From the NCBI RefSeq assembly GCF_014839805.1, contig NC_051141.1:19414777-19478776 (forward strand): a DNA stretch of 64,000 bases. The letters are read 5' to 3'. The notes below the pieces were generated by a model. It was not told the origin of the DNA, did no database searches, and saw nothing but the letters and a program-made list of their open reading frames with translations. Both the position numbers and the translations under genes were made by a program. The DNA comes from Manduca sexta (taxonomy: Eukaryota > Arthropoda > Insecta > Lepidoptera > Sphingidae). Positions 12,177 through 21,717 of the stretch are shown piece by piece. Position 1 is the first letter of the stretch. Each line of letters begins with the position of its first letter.

Positions 12177-12178
<2 letters not shown>

Positions 12179-12225
<47 letters not shown>

Positions 12226-12229
12226 CACG
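12179..12229 (+). repeat. (AC)n microsatellite
   Basis: About 25 AC units with two CG interruptions near the 3' end. It sits at the 3' end of the minus-strand SINE-B at 12230 and may have grown from its tail. The minus-strand frame with a (VC)n run is its translation and is not a gene. Confidence 0.95.
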
Positions 12230-12308
12230 CCTATTATCTCCGAAGGGGTAGACAGTTGCCCAACTATTACTCCACTTTCCACTGTGTATATTCCATGCGA
12301 TAGGGGGG
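12230..12308 (-). repeat. SINE-B, 3' part, split by a nested SINE-A
   Basis: Minus-strand SINE-B 3' end ('tctccgaaggggtagacag' up to 'gcgatagggggg'). The element breaks off at the point where the complete copy at 38882-39103 continues with the 'gcgagcct' block, and it resumes at 12557. The insert is SINE-A. Confidence 0.7.
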
Positions 12309-12556
12309 ATATGCTTAGTCCGCCACGCTGGCCTAACGCGGATTGGTAGACTTCACACATTCTCAAAATTCCTATAGAGTAATTCTCAGGTATTCAGGTT
12401 TCCTCAGGATGTTTTCTTTCACCGTTAAAGCAAGCGATGATTCACAAAGAATTCACAAATATTTTTTCAAAAAGTCAGAGGTGTGTGCCCTTGGGATTTG
12501 AACCTGTGGACATTCGTCTCGGCAGTTCGTTCCACATCCAACTAGGCTATCGCCGC
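12309..12556 (-). repeat. SINE-A nested in SINE-B
   Basis: Minus-strand SINE-A. The tRNA-like head reads 'gcggcgatagcctagttgg' from 12556, with a B-box-like 'ggttcaaatccc' equivalent. The body matches 38549-38880 and 51487-51818. The 3' end is shortened compared with those copies. Its flanks are the two halves of a single SINE-B. Confidence 0.8.
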
Positions 12557-12648
12557 AACTAACTGCTAACTGCTGATATCAGGCACAAATTCCAAGCTCT
12601 GGGTTGATACCTGAAAGCCGAGACCTCAGCAATGCAGTCGTATCGTAA
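12557..12648 (-). repeat. SINE-B, 5' part, split by a nested SINE-A
   Basis: Continues the SINE-B interrupted at 12308: 'gatatcaggcacaaattcc' and 'gcagtcgtatcgta' are the body start and tRNA-like head in minus orientation. Confidence 0.65.
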
Positions 12649-13135
12649 TACAAATTAAATTTATTTGTGTCATTCTTATTCATAGTTGGAGCCGAGACGG
12701 ATGCTCACGAGATAAGAAAATTGATGCGAAGATTAAGACTTTTTTCTGGAATCAAATAGAAATATCCATTTCAGACTTGTGTTTTTAATAACTGCTGCCA
12801 GGATCATTTGCTCATTTACGTTCATGCTATAAATATACAAACTAAACTAATGTAAACACATCAGGTCACTATTGTAGTGAAACCGACGTGGGAATGTGTT
12901 ACGCAATCAGGAAACGGAAGGGCGATCTCGCGAGGTGTTGCGTGTACCAGTTGCGGTTAGGAATCGAATTGCGGACTGCGGTTTCACGGGCAGAAATATT
13001 GGCGCCATTCGATATTATAATAAAGTTTATGGGGGAAACACGATGTAATAGAATAGTAGCTCCTGATAGCAGGAGAGTCAACAGTGGATTTATAGTTTGT
13101 AACAAATATAGGTAAATTATATGTTCTAACCACGA

Positions 13136-13300
13136 ACCGTGAGACGCAGCGTGGGCAAGCTCCCCACGAGATGGACCGACGATCTGGTGAGGGTCGCCGG
13201 ATTATGACGGATGAAGGCGGCCCAGAACCGGTCCTTGTGGCCCTCAATGGGGCAGGCCTATGTCCAGCAGTGGACGATTCCCGGCTGAAATGATGATGAT
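13136..13300 (+). repeat. LINE ORF C-terminal remnant, RTE-like
   Basis: Translation of pieces gives Gly-Arg-rich, Trp-Thr-Asp-Asp-Leu, 'EAYVQQWT'-like ends, with an 'atgatgatgat' tail after the stop. I recall this as the C-terminus of a moth RTE-like non-LTR retrotransposon endonuclease/RT protein. The reading frame is broken. Sister fragments are at 27605-27812 and 36044-36140. Confidence 0.6.
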
Positions 13301-13369
13301 ATGTTCTAACAAATGTATGTAAGAAGTAGAAATAAGGGATTATTTATTTATAATAAAAGTATACTATAC

Positions 13370-13553
13370 CAGCATTGTAGCCAGTGTAACTACAGGACAT
13401 AATAAGACTTAGCATCTCACATCTCAGGATGACGAGCTTTAGAATACTGTATAATTCAATGTGTTGGATGGTGTTTCTACTGATTATGGGCGGTCGTATC
13501 GCTTAACATCAGACGAATGGCAAGCTCGTCTCGTCATTCAAAGCGATAAAAAA
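13370..13553 (+). repeat. LINE-type 3' tail, family 1 (5'-truncated)
   Basis: Plus-strand copy truncated at its 5' side. It starts within 'attgtagccagtgtaac' and ends in 'caaagcgataaaaaa'. 5' truncation with an intact A-rich 3' end is the usual mark of LINE insertion. Confidence 0.75.
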
Positions 13554-14119
13554 CAGCATAAAGAATCATGGAATTATCCTAGCCATGGTACCTACGAATG
13601 CTTTGTAATTAAATATTGGTGCACCACGCGTGTCCCTCAGTCAATATTCCCTCTAGTCACTAAGTCCTAAATAGACCTTCTAGGTATCACGCGAGGATTT
13701 CTAATTGCATTCCTAATATATTTGCATTAGAACCGGTCATGAACAAACAGAAGTTCGTGCTTACAAAATTAGGCAATATTTCGCAGATTATCACGTTTCA
13801 CTGCATATTTTTCTGCGAAGGTCCAAATCATACCTCTCTCTGACCTTGGTTAATGTGATTATGAAAGTTATGGGAGCTTAGTTCTTATTTGTTTGGGAAC
13901 TATATTATTATAAGTAGGAGTCTATAATAGGTAGAGCCAGTTACACAAGTTTTGAGTAAATTTTATTTACAAGGTATCGTAATAAACAAGTGATGTAGGT
14001 AGTACTCATTTTATTACTATTTGGCAGCATGTAGTGCAACTTTTATATATGGTCGACTTATATATCCATAGGACGAGTAGCATTTAGTCAGAAGTTGTAA
14101 AACATTCCCTAAGTGATTG

Positions 14120-14205
14120 AAATAAAAGTGGTTTTCACATTTTATCGCGGTTTTTTTATATTTTCCTGACGTTGCGAAGACTTTATAGCCTTTAAAACTG
14201 CTGTA
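14120..14205 (+). repeat. Dispersed repeat, 'tatcgcggtttt' family
   Basis: Short copy: 'ttttatcgcggttttttta', 'ttcctgacgttgcgaagac' and 'tttatagcctt' follow in the family order. Confidence 0.55.
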
Positions 14206-14734
14206 AAATTTATTCTGTTATATCTAATCTCTCGACTACTCTCAAACTAAAGATTTTGTTTTTTCGCAAATACTTACAATCATTGGTCGTTTAAGTGTAA
14301 AAAACAATATCGCTAGGTCTGCACAAACGAGGCGAGAATCAAGGGTATTACGTTTCTCATTGGTTGATATATTACTTAAATTATTATGGCGGAAAAGTTA
14401 CATTACTACCGCTTAGCTTGCAACGGGTCAGTTAACTAGCCGACCGGAGACTATCATAAATTCCACCAGTTTTACGGCTTAGTCTCACGCGGTTCCGAAA
14501 GATAAAACAACAGTTCGAACTGGGCCATACTATATTAAACATCCTACAATTAACGAAATTATATTATTTTGAATATTCCATTTGTCAGAAGTAAATGCAA
14601 AAACAGTTGAACGGGTGTGAATTAAAGTAAAAGTACTAGCATATAGGTTATACCGTTACATTGCTCCCGTGGGAAATACTTAAAATAACCGATAGATGGC
14701 GCTAGTAGATGGCTCTCTGGATCGCTGCAGTCAG

Positions 14735-14743
14735 TATTTAAAT
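14735..14743 (+). promoter_or_regulatory. Candidate TATA box for the exon at 14820
   Basis: TATTTAAAT lies about 30 bases upstream of a TCACA initiator-like site near 14765. Such spacing is typical of insect pol II core promoters. It would give a short 5' UTR before the ATG at 14820. Confidence 0.35.
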
Positions 14744-14819
14744 GCTTTACACGCAGTCGAAGCCTCACATATAGTCAGCAATAAAAACAAACAGCAAAAA
14801 TAAGCCATTTTTAGTCAAC

Positions 14820-14850
14820 ATGTCACTTGCATTATCTAGGCAAGCATTAA
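14820..14850 (+). CDS. Possible first coding exon of an unidentified gene
   Basis: An ATG preceded by 'tcaac' opens ten codons (MSLALSRQAL plus one base), followed by a consensus donor GTAAGT at 14851. Upstream are a TATA-like box and an initiator-like site at usual spacing. A possible second exon lies at 15544-15617 (acceptor 'tgtttccag', donor 'gtaagt'), which keeps the frame open for 24 more codons. A third would need an intron of only 35 bases, shorter than usual for insects. I recognise no protein family. The second exon lies in sequence that might belong to a dispersed repeat. Treat the whole model as a hypothesis. Confidence 0.3.
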
Positions 14851-15127
14851 GTAAGTATTACCTAAGGCACGAGCGCCGGTCATACTAAAGTGCCCATTAC
14901 GCCGTGACAGCACTTTGTATGAAGCACGAGAACAGATGATAGATAGCGATGCAATTAGCTTAAGGTGTTGACTAGGCCGACATAATTCTTGCGATGCGAT
15001 TTATGCAATGGTTGTTGTAGTCATTCCTTGGATAAAAGCAAATGAAAGTTAATTATTAATCAATAATATTTTGTACTGTGTTAAATTATGTTTTTTCTAG
15101 ATTAACTGTATTCCACATTATTTATGA

Positions 15128-15180
15128 AAAAAAAAATCACGCTGAATTGATAACCTCCTTTTTTTAAAGTCGGTTAAAAT
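15128..15180 (-). repeat. Short 'aaccgacttc' dispersed repeat
   Basis: 'gaattgataacctcctttt' followed by 'aaagtcggtt' is the reverse complement of the start of the repeat at 30879. It is a short copy of a common insect repeat. Confidence 0.55.
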
Positions 15181-15191
15181 AATATATTGAA

Positions 15192-15300
15192 ATTAAACTA
15201 ATTTTCGGATTCTATCGCGGTTTTAGTATTTTATTTTCTCCCGACGTTTCGAAGACTTTGCAGCCTTCATGGTCACGGAGGGACTGAGGACTTTACGGAT
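15192..15300 (+). repeat. Dispersed repeat, 'tatcgcggtttt' family (best copy)
   Basis: Order of blocks: 'ttcggattctatcgcggttt', 'ttctcccgacgtttcgaag' and 'gcagccttcatggtcacgg'. Other copies are at 9655, 14120, 29775 and 51014. The class is unknown to me. Confidence 0.65.
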
Positions 15301-16026
15301 GAACAACATCTCATTCATTCTTATTGTGTTGAAAAGTTAAACTAATAAATCTAAAATTTGTTTTTGTAAAGCAAAAAGCGATCTTAATGTTACCTTTACT
15401 GTTGCCAACAATAATGATATTTGTTTTATTTTAAAATTTACGGTCAAATCAACTACGTGGCCCAATCAGTGTCTTCTTCTTCTTAATCGTTCACCCATTA
15501 CTCAGGATCGTGACTCCTTCTGCGTTTCGAAATCTGTTTCCAGTTGATATGAACCGTCGCCTGATAAAGGGCGATGCTGGTGGGGGTCTCCAGCTCTTCG
15601 GAGATCTGGTCCGACCAGTAAGTATCAAATTTTCTAATAATTATTTCTGTAGTTTCGTCAGGGGTCAAGATATATTAGAGAACTTCCTTCAAACCAGTTA
15701 GCTAGAGCCCCCTCAGGGGACAGTGTAACAGTAACTAAGATGCTTTTAGATTTCACTCAATGCCCGATTGTTTTGTTATTTGTAACTTGGCTTTCAAATA
15801 CCGTTGGTGTGACGGTTTGACGTGCGGTTTTTTTAGTGTAAAAAGAATGCTTTTTATAAACTTACATACATATCAATAGCGAGTATGAAATTTTCTGAAA
15901 GGGAGCCCAACACTACATAAATAGCCGGTACTAATAGGCTTGAATGAGGTCTTCAAATCGTTCTGATGATAATTAGATTCTACATAAAAGGAAGCCGGTA
16001 GGAATTGGGTTATGGACCTTTCGCCA

Positions 16027-16277
16027 CTGGTATTATACTTTTTGCCCCTTTTAAGGGGTAAGCAGATTTGAACCCGCTTTTGTCAGCTATCTTAGGTCCC
16101 ATCACCAATGTAATAAGAGGGGGGGCTAATGTCACTTATCAGACACATTTCCTGACTCCGAGCTGATACTAAATAGTAAAATCCAATATCACTTCGCCTG
16201 ACCCGAGAATCGAACCCGAGATCTTAGCGCGATAGTCGTACCGCGCGTGCAATACAACTACGCCACCGAGGCAGTCC
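16027..16277 (-). repeat. SINE-B, near full-length copy
   Basis: The minus-strand head 'ctgcctcggtggcgtagttg' starts at 16277, with a B box equivalent to 'gggttcgattctcgggtc'. The body continues to 'ccttttaaggggtaagcag' near the 3' end. Confidence 0.75.
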
Positions 16278-16539
16278 TCAGATTCTTGGAATAATTTAAT
16301 GTAAGCTCCGACTTTCTAGTAGCGAGATATTTTCTTTTACAACCATCCTTGAACATTCCTATTTTACCAAAGATGTTAGTTTACGATAAATTCCTATGTT
16401 TTGTTAATATTAATGTTATTCTGTTTTTGGTTATATTATTGAGTGTGTGTGTTAATTCATAAAACGTCGCGCAAATTATGTTAGCTTGTTCCCGAAAATA
16501 CAATACTGCAATGAAATTGTTTGCTAAAGTGGTAAAGGT

Positions 16540-16905
16540 TTTTTTAGGGTTCCGTACCTCCAAAGGAAAAAACAGAACCCTTATAGGATCACTTTGTTGT
16601 CCGTCCGTCTGTCAAGACCCTTTTTTATAATGACAAGGCAACATAACCATTTTGCATTGATAGTAAGCCGATTGGGTCCAGAGTGTCTACTGACGAAGTA
16701 TAATTATCCATTGACAGTCGACAAAAATACGTCGGCATTTTTGAACAGAATATACACAGGCTTATCCCGGAACGCGACACACTTACGTGAGTCACTATGG
16801 CGAGTTTTAATAGTTTAACAATGGTCGCTATCCGGGCGGATATATGATATATCCAACCACCAGTACAGGTCAATTGCACCACTATATAGTTAGTTATATA
16901 GTAGT
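16540..16905 (+). repeat. Dispersed 'gggttccgtacc' repeat
   Basis: Starts 'tttagggttccgtacctcca' with 'ttgtccgtccgtctgtc' soon after. I recall this start as one of the commonest dispersed repeats in Lepidoptera; its class is not clear to me. Short frames on both strands here (74 and 85 residues) are by-products. Confidence 0.5.
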
Positions 16906-17494
16906 GTAGATGACAGCAATGTTACAGCATCAGAACCTAAAGGTGCGTTCAATATAACACAAGATGTCTAATTTAATTAGAATACATACGTTACTCAAAT
17001 ATCATTTAGAATTAGTTTCACTTTATGATCTTTAGATAAATTCTAGATGGCTCAGATAAGGGTTACGTATGCTTCTAAACGCGAAAGTTTGCGTTTCGTT
17101 GTCATAGTTTAATGACATATGGTTATATGGAAACTGAGTTTAGTTTTAAGAGCGTATAAAGACTCGTACCAGGAAATAAATGTCTCCCAGTGTTCAATTA
17201 TAGTCAATGTGAAAGTTTGAGAAGATTTTTATCAAATACGTAGAATATTGAATGTGAGTAGGTACTTTATTGCTTCATGAATGAACTTGAGATATGTTAT
17301 TTATCCCAAGGAGATTGTTCAACAAGATTTATTAGGAATTGAGAAATAGGGAGCGTCGAGCAAAAGGATTTGAAAGAATACGCAAAAGTATACATAAAAC
17401 AAATTTTGGTAAAGTATATTTGCGCAAATCTGCACTAATTCGCTACGACAGCTTATTCTAATGTTATACTTATGCCTATATACCATAAATACAA

Positions 17495-17745
17495 ATTATT
17501 ATGAAAATGTATGGATGTTGTTTAGAAGTACAAGCAGAAACGGCTGAACGGATTTGGATGAAATTTGGCACATAGATAGACCACTTTGTAGATTAATATA
17601 AGATGCTTTTAATTCGGTTTAATTGTTCCAATAGGAAATTTTTGGATTTATAAAATGATTTTTTTATTAGGTAGATTGGTACTTTGATATAGGAAATTTT
17701 ATAGCAGTTACAACTTCTTACACAGGTGAAACCGCACACGATACC
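17495..17745 (+). repeat. Dispersed 'cggatttggatgaaatttgg' repeat
   Basis: Carries 'agaaacggctgaacgg' and a 'gatttggatgaaatttggca' block followed by 'atagatagaccac'. Similar blocks recur at 56470-56720 and 57735-57870. The structure fits a Helitron-like or other non-autonomous element known to me from butterflies; the class is not proven. Confidence 0.5.
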
Positions 17746-18365
17746 TAGTATATCTAAATCATACGGCATTCGTTTTCACATCACGTATATTCGGTCAGAT
17801 ATAAACTTAACATCACGCTACTAAAATCAAAGTGGTATAGGAATTATTTGCTGTTAGTATAAAGGAGTGGACAGAAACGAAATTAAAGCATATATTTTGG
17901 CAAGCTTATCGTCGAGCCGAGTCTATCGCTTACCAGAGCCGAACGACTGTATCGCCAAATAGAGCATAAAACGTAATCGTGTACCTATTGTACAAAATCC
18001 TTATTGCAAAAGATATTGCTGTTTAGCCTATGCATACACGAATCTCTTGTTTATGGAAATTAATCGATCGCAATAGCCTTCCGGGAGCATAACTGATTCT
18101 CATGTCTATGCAAATGGAGGCGATATTCGATGTTACCTTTCGTACGCGTTACTGGCAACAGTGATCTGTGAATATATTAGTACTAGGTTTTGCACGCTGC
18201 TTCTTCCGCTGAATGAGTTTTTCCGAGATGAAAGTGACCTATGTGCTGCCGGGGTTTCAAACTATCTCCATATAAAATTTCATTAAAAGGCGTTCGGTAT
18301 TTTTGAGTTTATCGTGTTAGAGAGAATTTGTTTTAAAAAATTTACAGATAATTCTTTTAGTTTAT

Positions 18366-18740
18366 ACCTACTAGCTTTTGCCCGCGGCTCATAGTGATAA
18401 AGTTTTGCGTTATAATCTCTCAAAAGTTAAAAATTTTCCCCATTTTTGCAACAGTTTTAATTTCTGCTCCGCTCCCTTTGATCATGGCGTGATGATATAT
18501 AGCCTCGATAAGTGAGCTATCCAACACTAAAATATTTTTTCAGCTCGAACCAGTAGTTCCTGAGATAAGCGCGTTCAAACAAACAAACTTTTCAGCTTTA
18601 TATAATAGTAAAAAGTATCCTTTGTCCACCTTCTGGTCCTAAGCTACCTCCCCAGCAATTTTCAGCCAAATCGGTTCAGCCGTTCTTGAGTTATAAATAG
18701 TGTAACTAACACAACTTTCTTTTATATATATAGATATGTG
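18366..18740 (+). repeat. Helitron-like 'ctagcttttgcccgcggc' repeat
   Basis: Starts at 'ctagcttttgcccgcggctc', runs through 'cctgagataagcgcgttcaa' and 'aatcggttcagccgttctt', and ends in 'atatatagat'. The same family occurs at 35508 and 43165, and is split by other elements at 21240/27464 and 43165/43452. Confidence 0.55.
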
Positions 18741-18744
18741 TGGA

Positions 18745-20120
18745 CGACATAGGCTACTCACTAAGACATATTACATTTATAATATATTTTTTCCATTCGG
18801 TAATATTTATAACTAGTCGTAAAGTAATAATTGTTTTAATAAAATTTGCCTATATTTTGAACAATGAATATCTACTTAGAGTAAAATCTGGGTTGTATAA
18901 CCATCTTACAATAAAGAGGGATCGATGAACGCCTCATTTAGAGTGGAAGGTTAAATGGATACACACATACAAACATACATAGGGTCATTGACATATATTC
19001 TATAGACACGAACGTCCATATAAACTATTTGTTCTAAATCTGAACTAAAATGACAATCAAAACGTCACTGTTGTAACCTATTTATTCCCTTGAACGACAA
19101 ATAATTAACTTATTTGACTAATATTTTTTATTCAAATCCAGATTTACACTTAGACTCGAGTTCTTATATGAGCGCCACTCCGTACACTACCACAAGCTGT
19201 CAATATTGACCATACTAAAGTCAGTTTGAATGGATCGCAGTTCAATTCAGTTGAACACAGCGAATGTTGTGAACGCCAAATTTAGTACGTAGTACATATA
19301 TGCATAAGGTGTTAAAAACATTACCCTCGCTTCGCCGTAGTCGGGTATAAAGGGAATGTTAGCCACACAAGCCATAAGCGAATCCCCATAACAGCAGTAG
19401 TTTATGAACTCTGTCCTCGCAAACGAGTTTCTATAGAAATTAACACGCATGCGTGAAAGCCTGCTATGTAACATTACCGCTATTAAAGTCGAGTTACAAA
19501 CACATACAAATATTTTGTATTACACGGTAGATGTAACAGCGAACGCGTTCTGGTGGAATTGTATGTCCGTAATCCGTATATCCACTTTATTTATCTTTAG
19601 GAGAAGTTTCGAGTGGACGTGGCTGATGATATCCTGATGTTCTTTGGTTTAGTAGGTCATACTAGGTTAGGTCCATTTACGCTATTTTTGAAATCCAGTT
19701 CGATATACCCTGTACGGCCATGCTAGCGCAAAAATGTCAGAGAAACCTTATTTCGAGATAATCGAAGTTTTGAAAACATAATTTTATAGTTTTGTGTGTA
19801 AAACGGATAGGGAAACTCTTTTAACGTTTTTTTAACAAGTTCTAAACAAGATACCGTTATTTAGGTAAGTTCTTTGGATGGGTATTTCTTTAAGCTATCT
19901 GACGACATAAAAATCAAGATTTAGGTTTTTTTCGAAAAATCGCTTTTGATCTTAGCACGACAGTATATTCGACGTGTAAAATCATTTGTAAAGATATAAC
20001 ATTTAACTAAATTACGAGTTGAAAAAGCCTCGCATAGTTACCGCCGTTATCCAAAGGCAGAACACGGAACTAAACAATACGTATGGCAGCGTAAAATGTT
20101 CGTCAAACCATTTGTACGGT
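18745..20120. other. AT-rich non-coding stretch
   Basis: No supportable gene. The frames at 18740, 19247 (minus) and 19449 show no domain or splice context. A short block at 19238-19290 recurs inverted at 34290-34345. Confidence 0.45.
19238..19290 (+). repeat. Short dispersed repeat with inner palindrome
   Basis: 'gttcaattcagttgaacac' and 'gcgaatgttgtgaacgcc' recur in inverted orientation at 34290-34345. 'gttcaattcagttgaac' is itself nearly palindromic. Confidence 0.6.
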
Positions 20121-20126
20121 GAATGG

Positions 20127-20290
20127 ACTGCCCCGGTGGTGTATTTGTATTGCGTGCGCGGTACGATTACGGCACTCAGGCCTGGGGTTCGAATTCCAGG
20201 TCGAGCAGTTACATTGGGTTCTTCTATTCAATATTAAAGTCTCGAATTTACGTCCGCTATAGAAATAAGGGATCTGTCATATGGGATGGA
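20127..20290 (+). repeat. SINE-B, truncated at its 3' side
   Basis: Head 'ctgccccggtggtgtatttg' and B box 'ggggttcgaattccagg', followed by 'tctattcaatatta'. The 3' third is missing or diverged. Confidence 0.65.
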
Positions 20291-20299
20291 AAATACAAT

Positions 20300-21235
20300 A
20301 CTAATATATAAATACAATACTAATTGTCGGGGTTGAAATTTAATAATTGTGGCTATTAAAACATTCGGTAAGGTTACGGATGTGTTGGCGATGCTGGAAA
20401 GAAACTATGGTGTCGCCCTTGCTCGCCAGATGCTTTTTACATTGTCAATCATATCGCTAATCACAACCCTATGATACAATCTTACTGCCGAAAAAAGTTA
20501 TATGAAACTATTATTATATTTGTTTCCTTTCCCACGTTATCTTTAAAATCGTAAATCACAATAATGATTGGTGATATCTTTAAAAATAGACTGACGGTCA
20601 ATTAGTACGAAATGAACCTACCGATACATTGTCACTCCCCAACCTCACCACCTACCACCCTTGCGTCACAAGCCTGTGTAAATAAGCCTCAAAATTTATA
20701 TGAAAATTTTCTTTTTAATAAATATTCGTTGGTTATTAAAATAATATTTTCTGATATGTGTTTAAGTTGTCCATTGCAAAATAAATTTCGATGACCACGA
20801 ACTGTTTATTTATCGGCGTATTCAATATTATTGGAATTCATTTTAAACTCCGCGTAGCTCAAATATTCGGAAGTGATATTGGATTTCCGTTTATCTTCTT
20901 ATTTACATTCGTATGTGAATGTTACTGCACACAGAAAAATATGAAAATGTTTTAATTTTATGATTGCCCGAAAAGGCTTATTTCGGAATAAATGTTAAAT
21001 CAAATGCAGTATATTTACTCAAACAGAGCAGATACGACTGTTCCTGTTCGTACCTACTTACAATGAATTATCAAACCAGAGAAAATCTATATTTTTAACA
21101 CCTAATAATACTTAATACTATTTCTATATTTATACTCTTCCACCGTTGGGTACGGGCGTGCTCAAGAACATTAGAATAATTGTTAATTGATAATAAAGCA
21201 ATCTTGTGCTGTGCTTACTAGACGTCTATAAACCA
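20300..21235. other. AT-rich non-coding stretch
   Basis: No gene or repeat supported. It lies just upstream of the repeat that holds the Bel/Pao element. Confidence 0.45.
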
Positions 21236-21239
21236 GGGG

Positions 21240-21386
21240 CCAAGTAAAGTTTTAAAACGAGTCTTATTTTGGTACTTGCTTTTACCTGCGACTCCGCCCG
21301 TGTGCTATAATTTTTATGATAAATATTTTTCCTGGAATAAAAAATACTCAGTAATGTAACTTCGTAGTAAAAAATATCAAAATCGG
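21240..21386 (+). repeat. Helitron-like repeat, left part, split by Bel/Pao
   Basis: Contains the family blocks 'acttgcttttacctgcgact' and 'aaaaatatcaaaatcgg'. It continues after the retrotransposon at 27464 with 'ttaagtaaatcctgagattg', so the retrotransposon landed inside this older element. The last five bases, ATCGG, are the left target-site copy. Confidence 0.65.
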
Positions 21387-21592
21387 TGTTTGATTAATTA
21401 TTAAACATAAAATTTAAGTGGCAACACTTTTTTCCTTGTAACACCAAGCACCGGTGACGCTCGCCCTTCCCTCTTCTCTACCGGCATGGCGACGCACCGG
21501 GGCAGCGTGAATATTTACTTTATTGTTAATTTCATTTACTATTTCTATAAATATACAGTCCAGAAAATAAACCGTTGGAGTTTAATTAAACA
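21387..21592 (+). repeat. 5' LTR of the Bel/Pao element
   Basis: 206 bp, from 'tgtttgattaattatt' to 'gtttaattaaaca'. By eye it is base-for-base the same as 27258-27463. It is GC-richer in the middle (around 'ccggtgacgctcgcccttcc') and AT-rich at the ends. Its own ATG frame (21486-21878) is not needed for the polyprotein. Confidence 0.97.
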
Positions 21593-21601
21593 TGCAACGA
21601 G

Positions 21602-21619
21602 TGGTCCTACGAGAGGAAA
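21602..21619 (+). other. Candidate primer-binding site
   Basis: A 'tgg' start (tggtcctacgag...) lies nine bases after the 5' LTR, where a sequence complementary to a tRNA 3' end is expected. I could not match it to a specific tRNA, so this is weak. Confidence 0.3.
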
Positions 21620-21717
21620 ATTGCATGAACGCGCACTATTGACTGCAATAACGGTTTTGCTGCGTGAACTGCGCCGCGTCGTCATCGTCCATTTTGTGGC
21701 ATTTGCAAATTATAACG

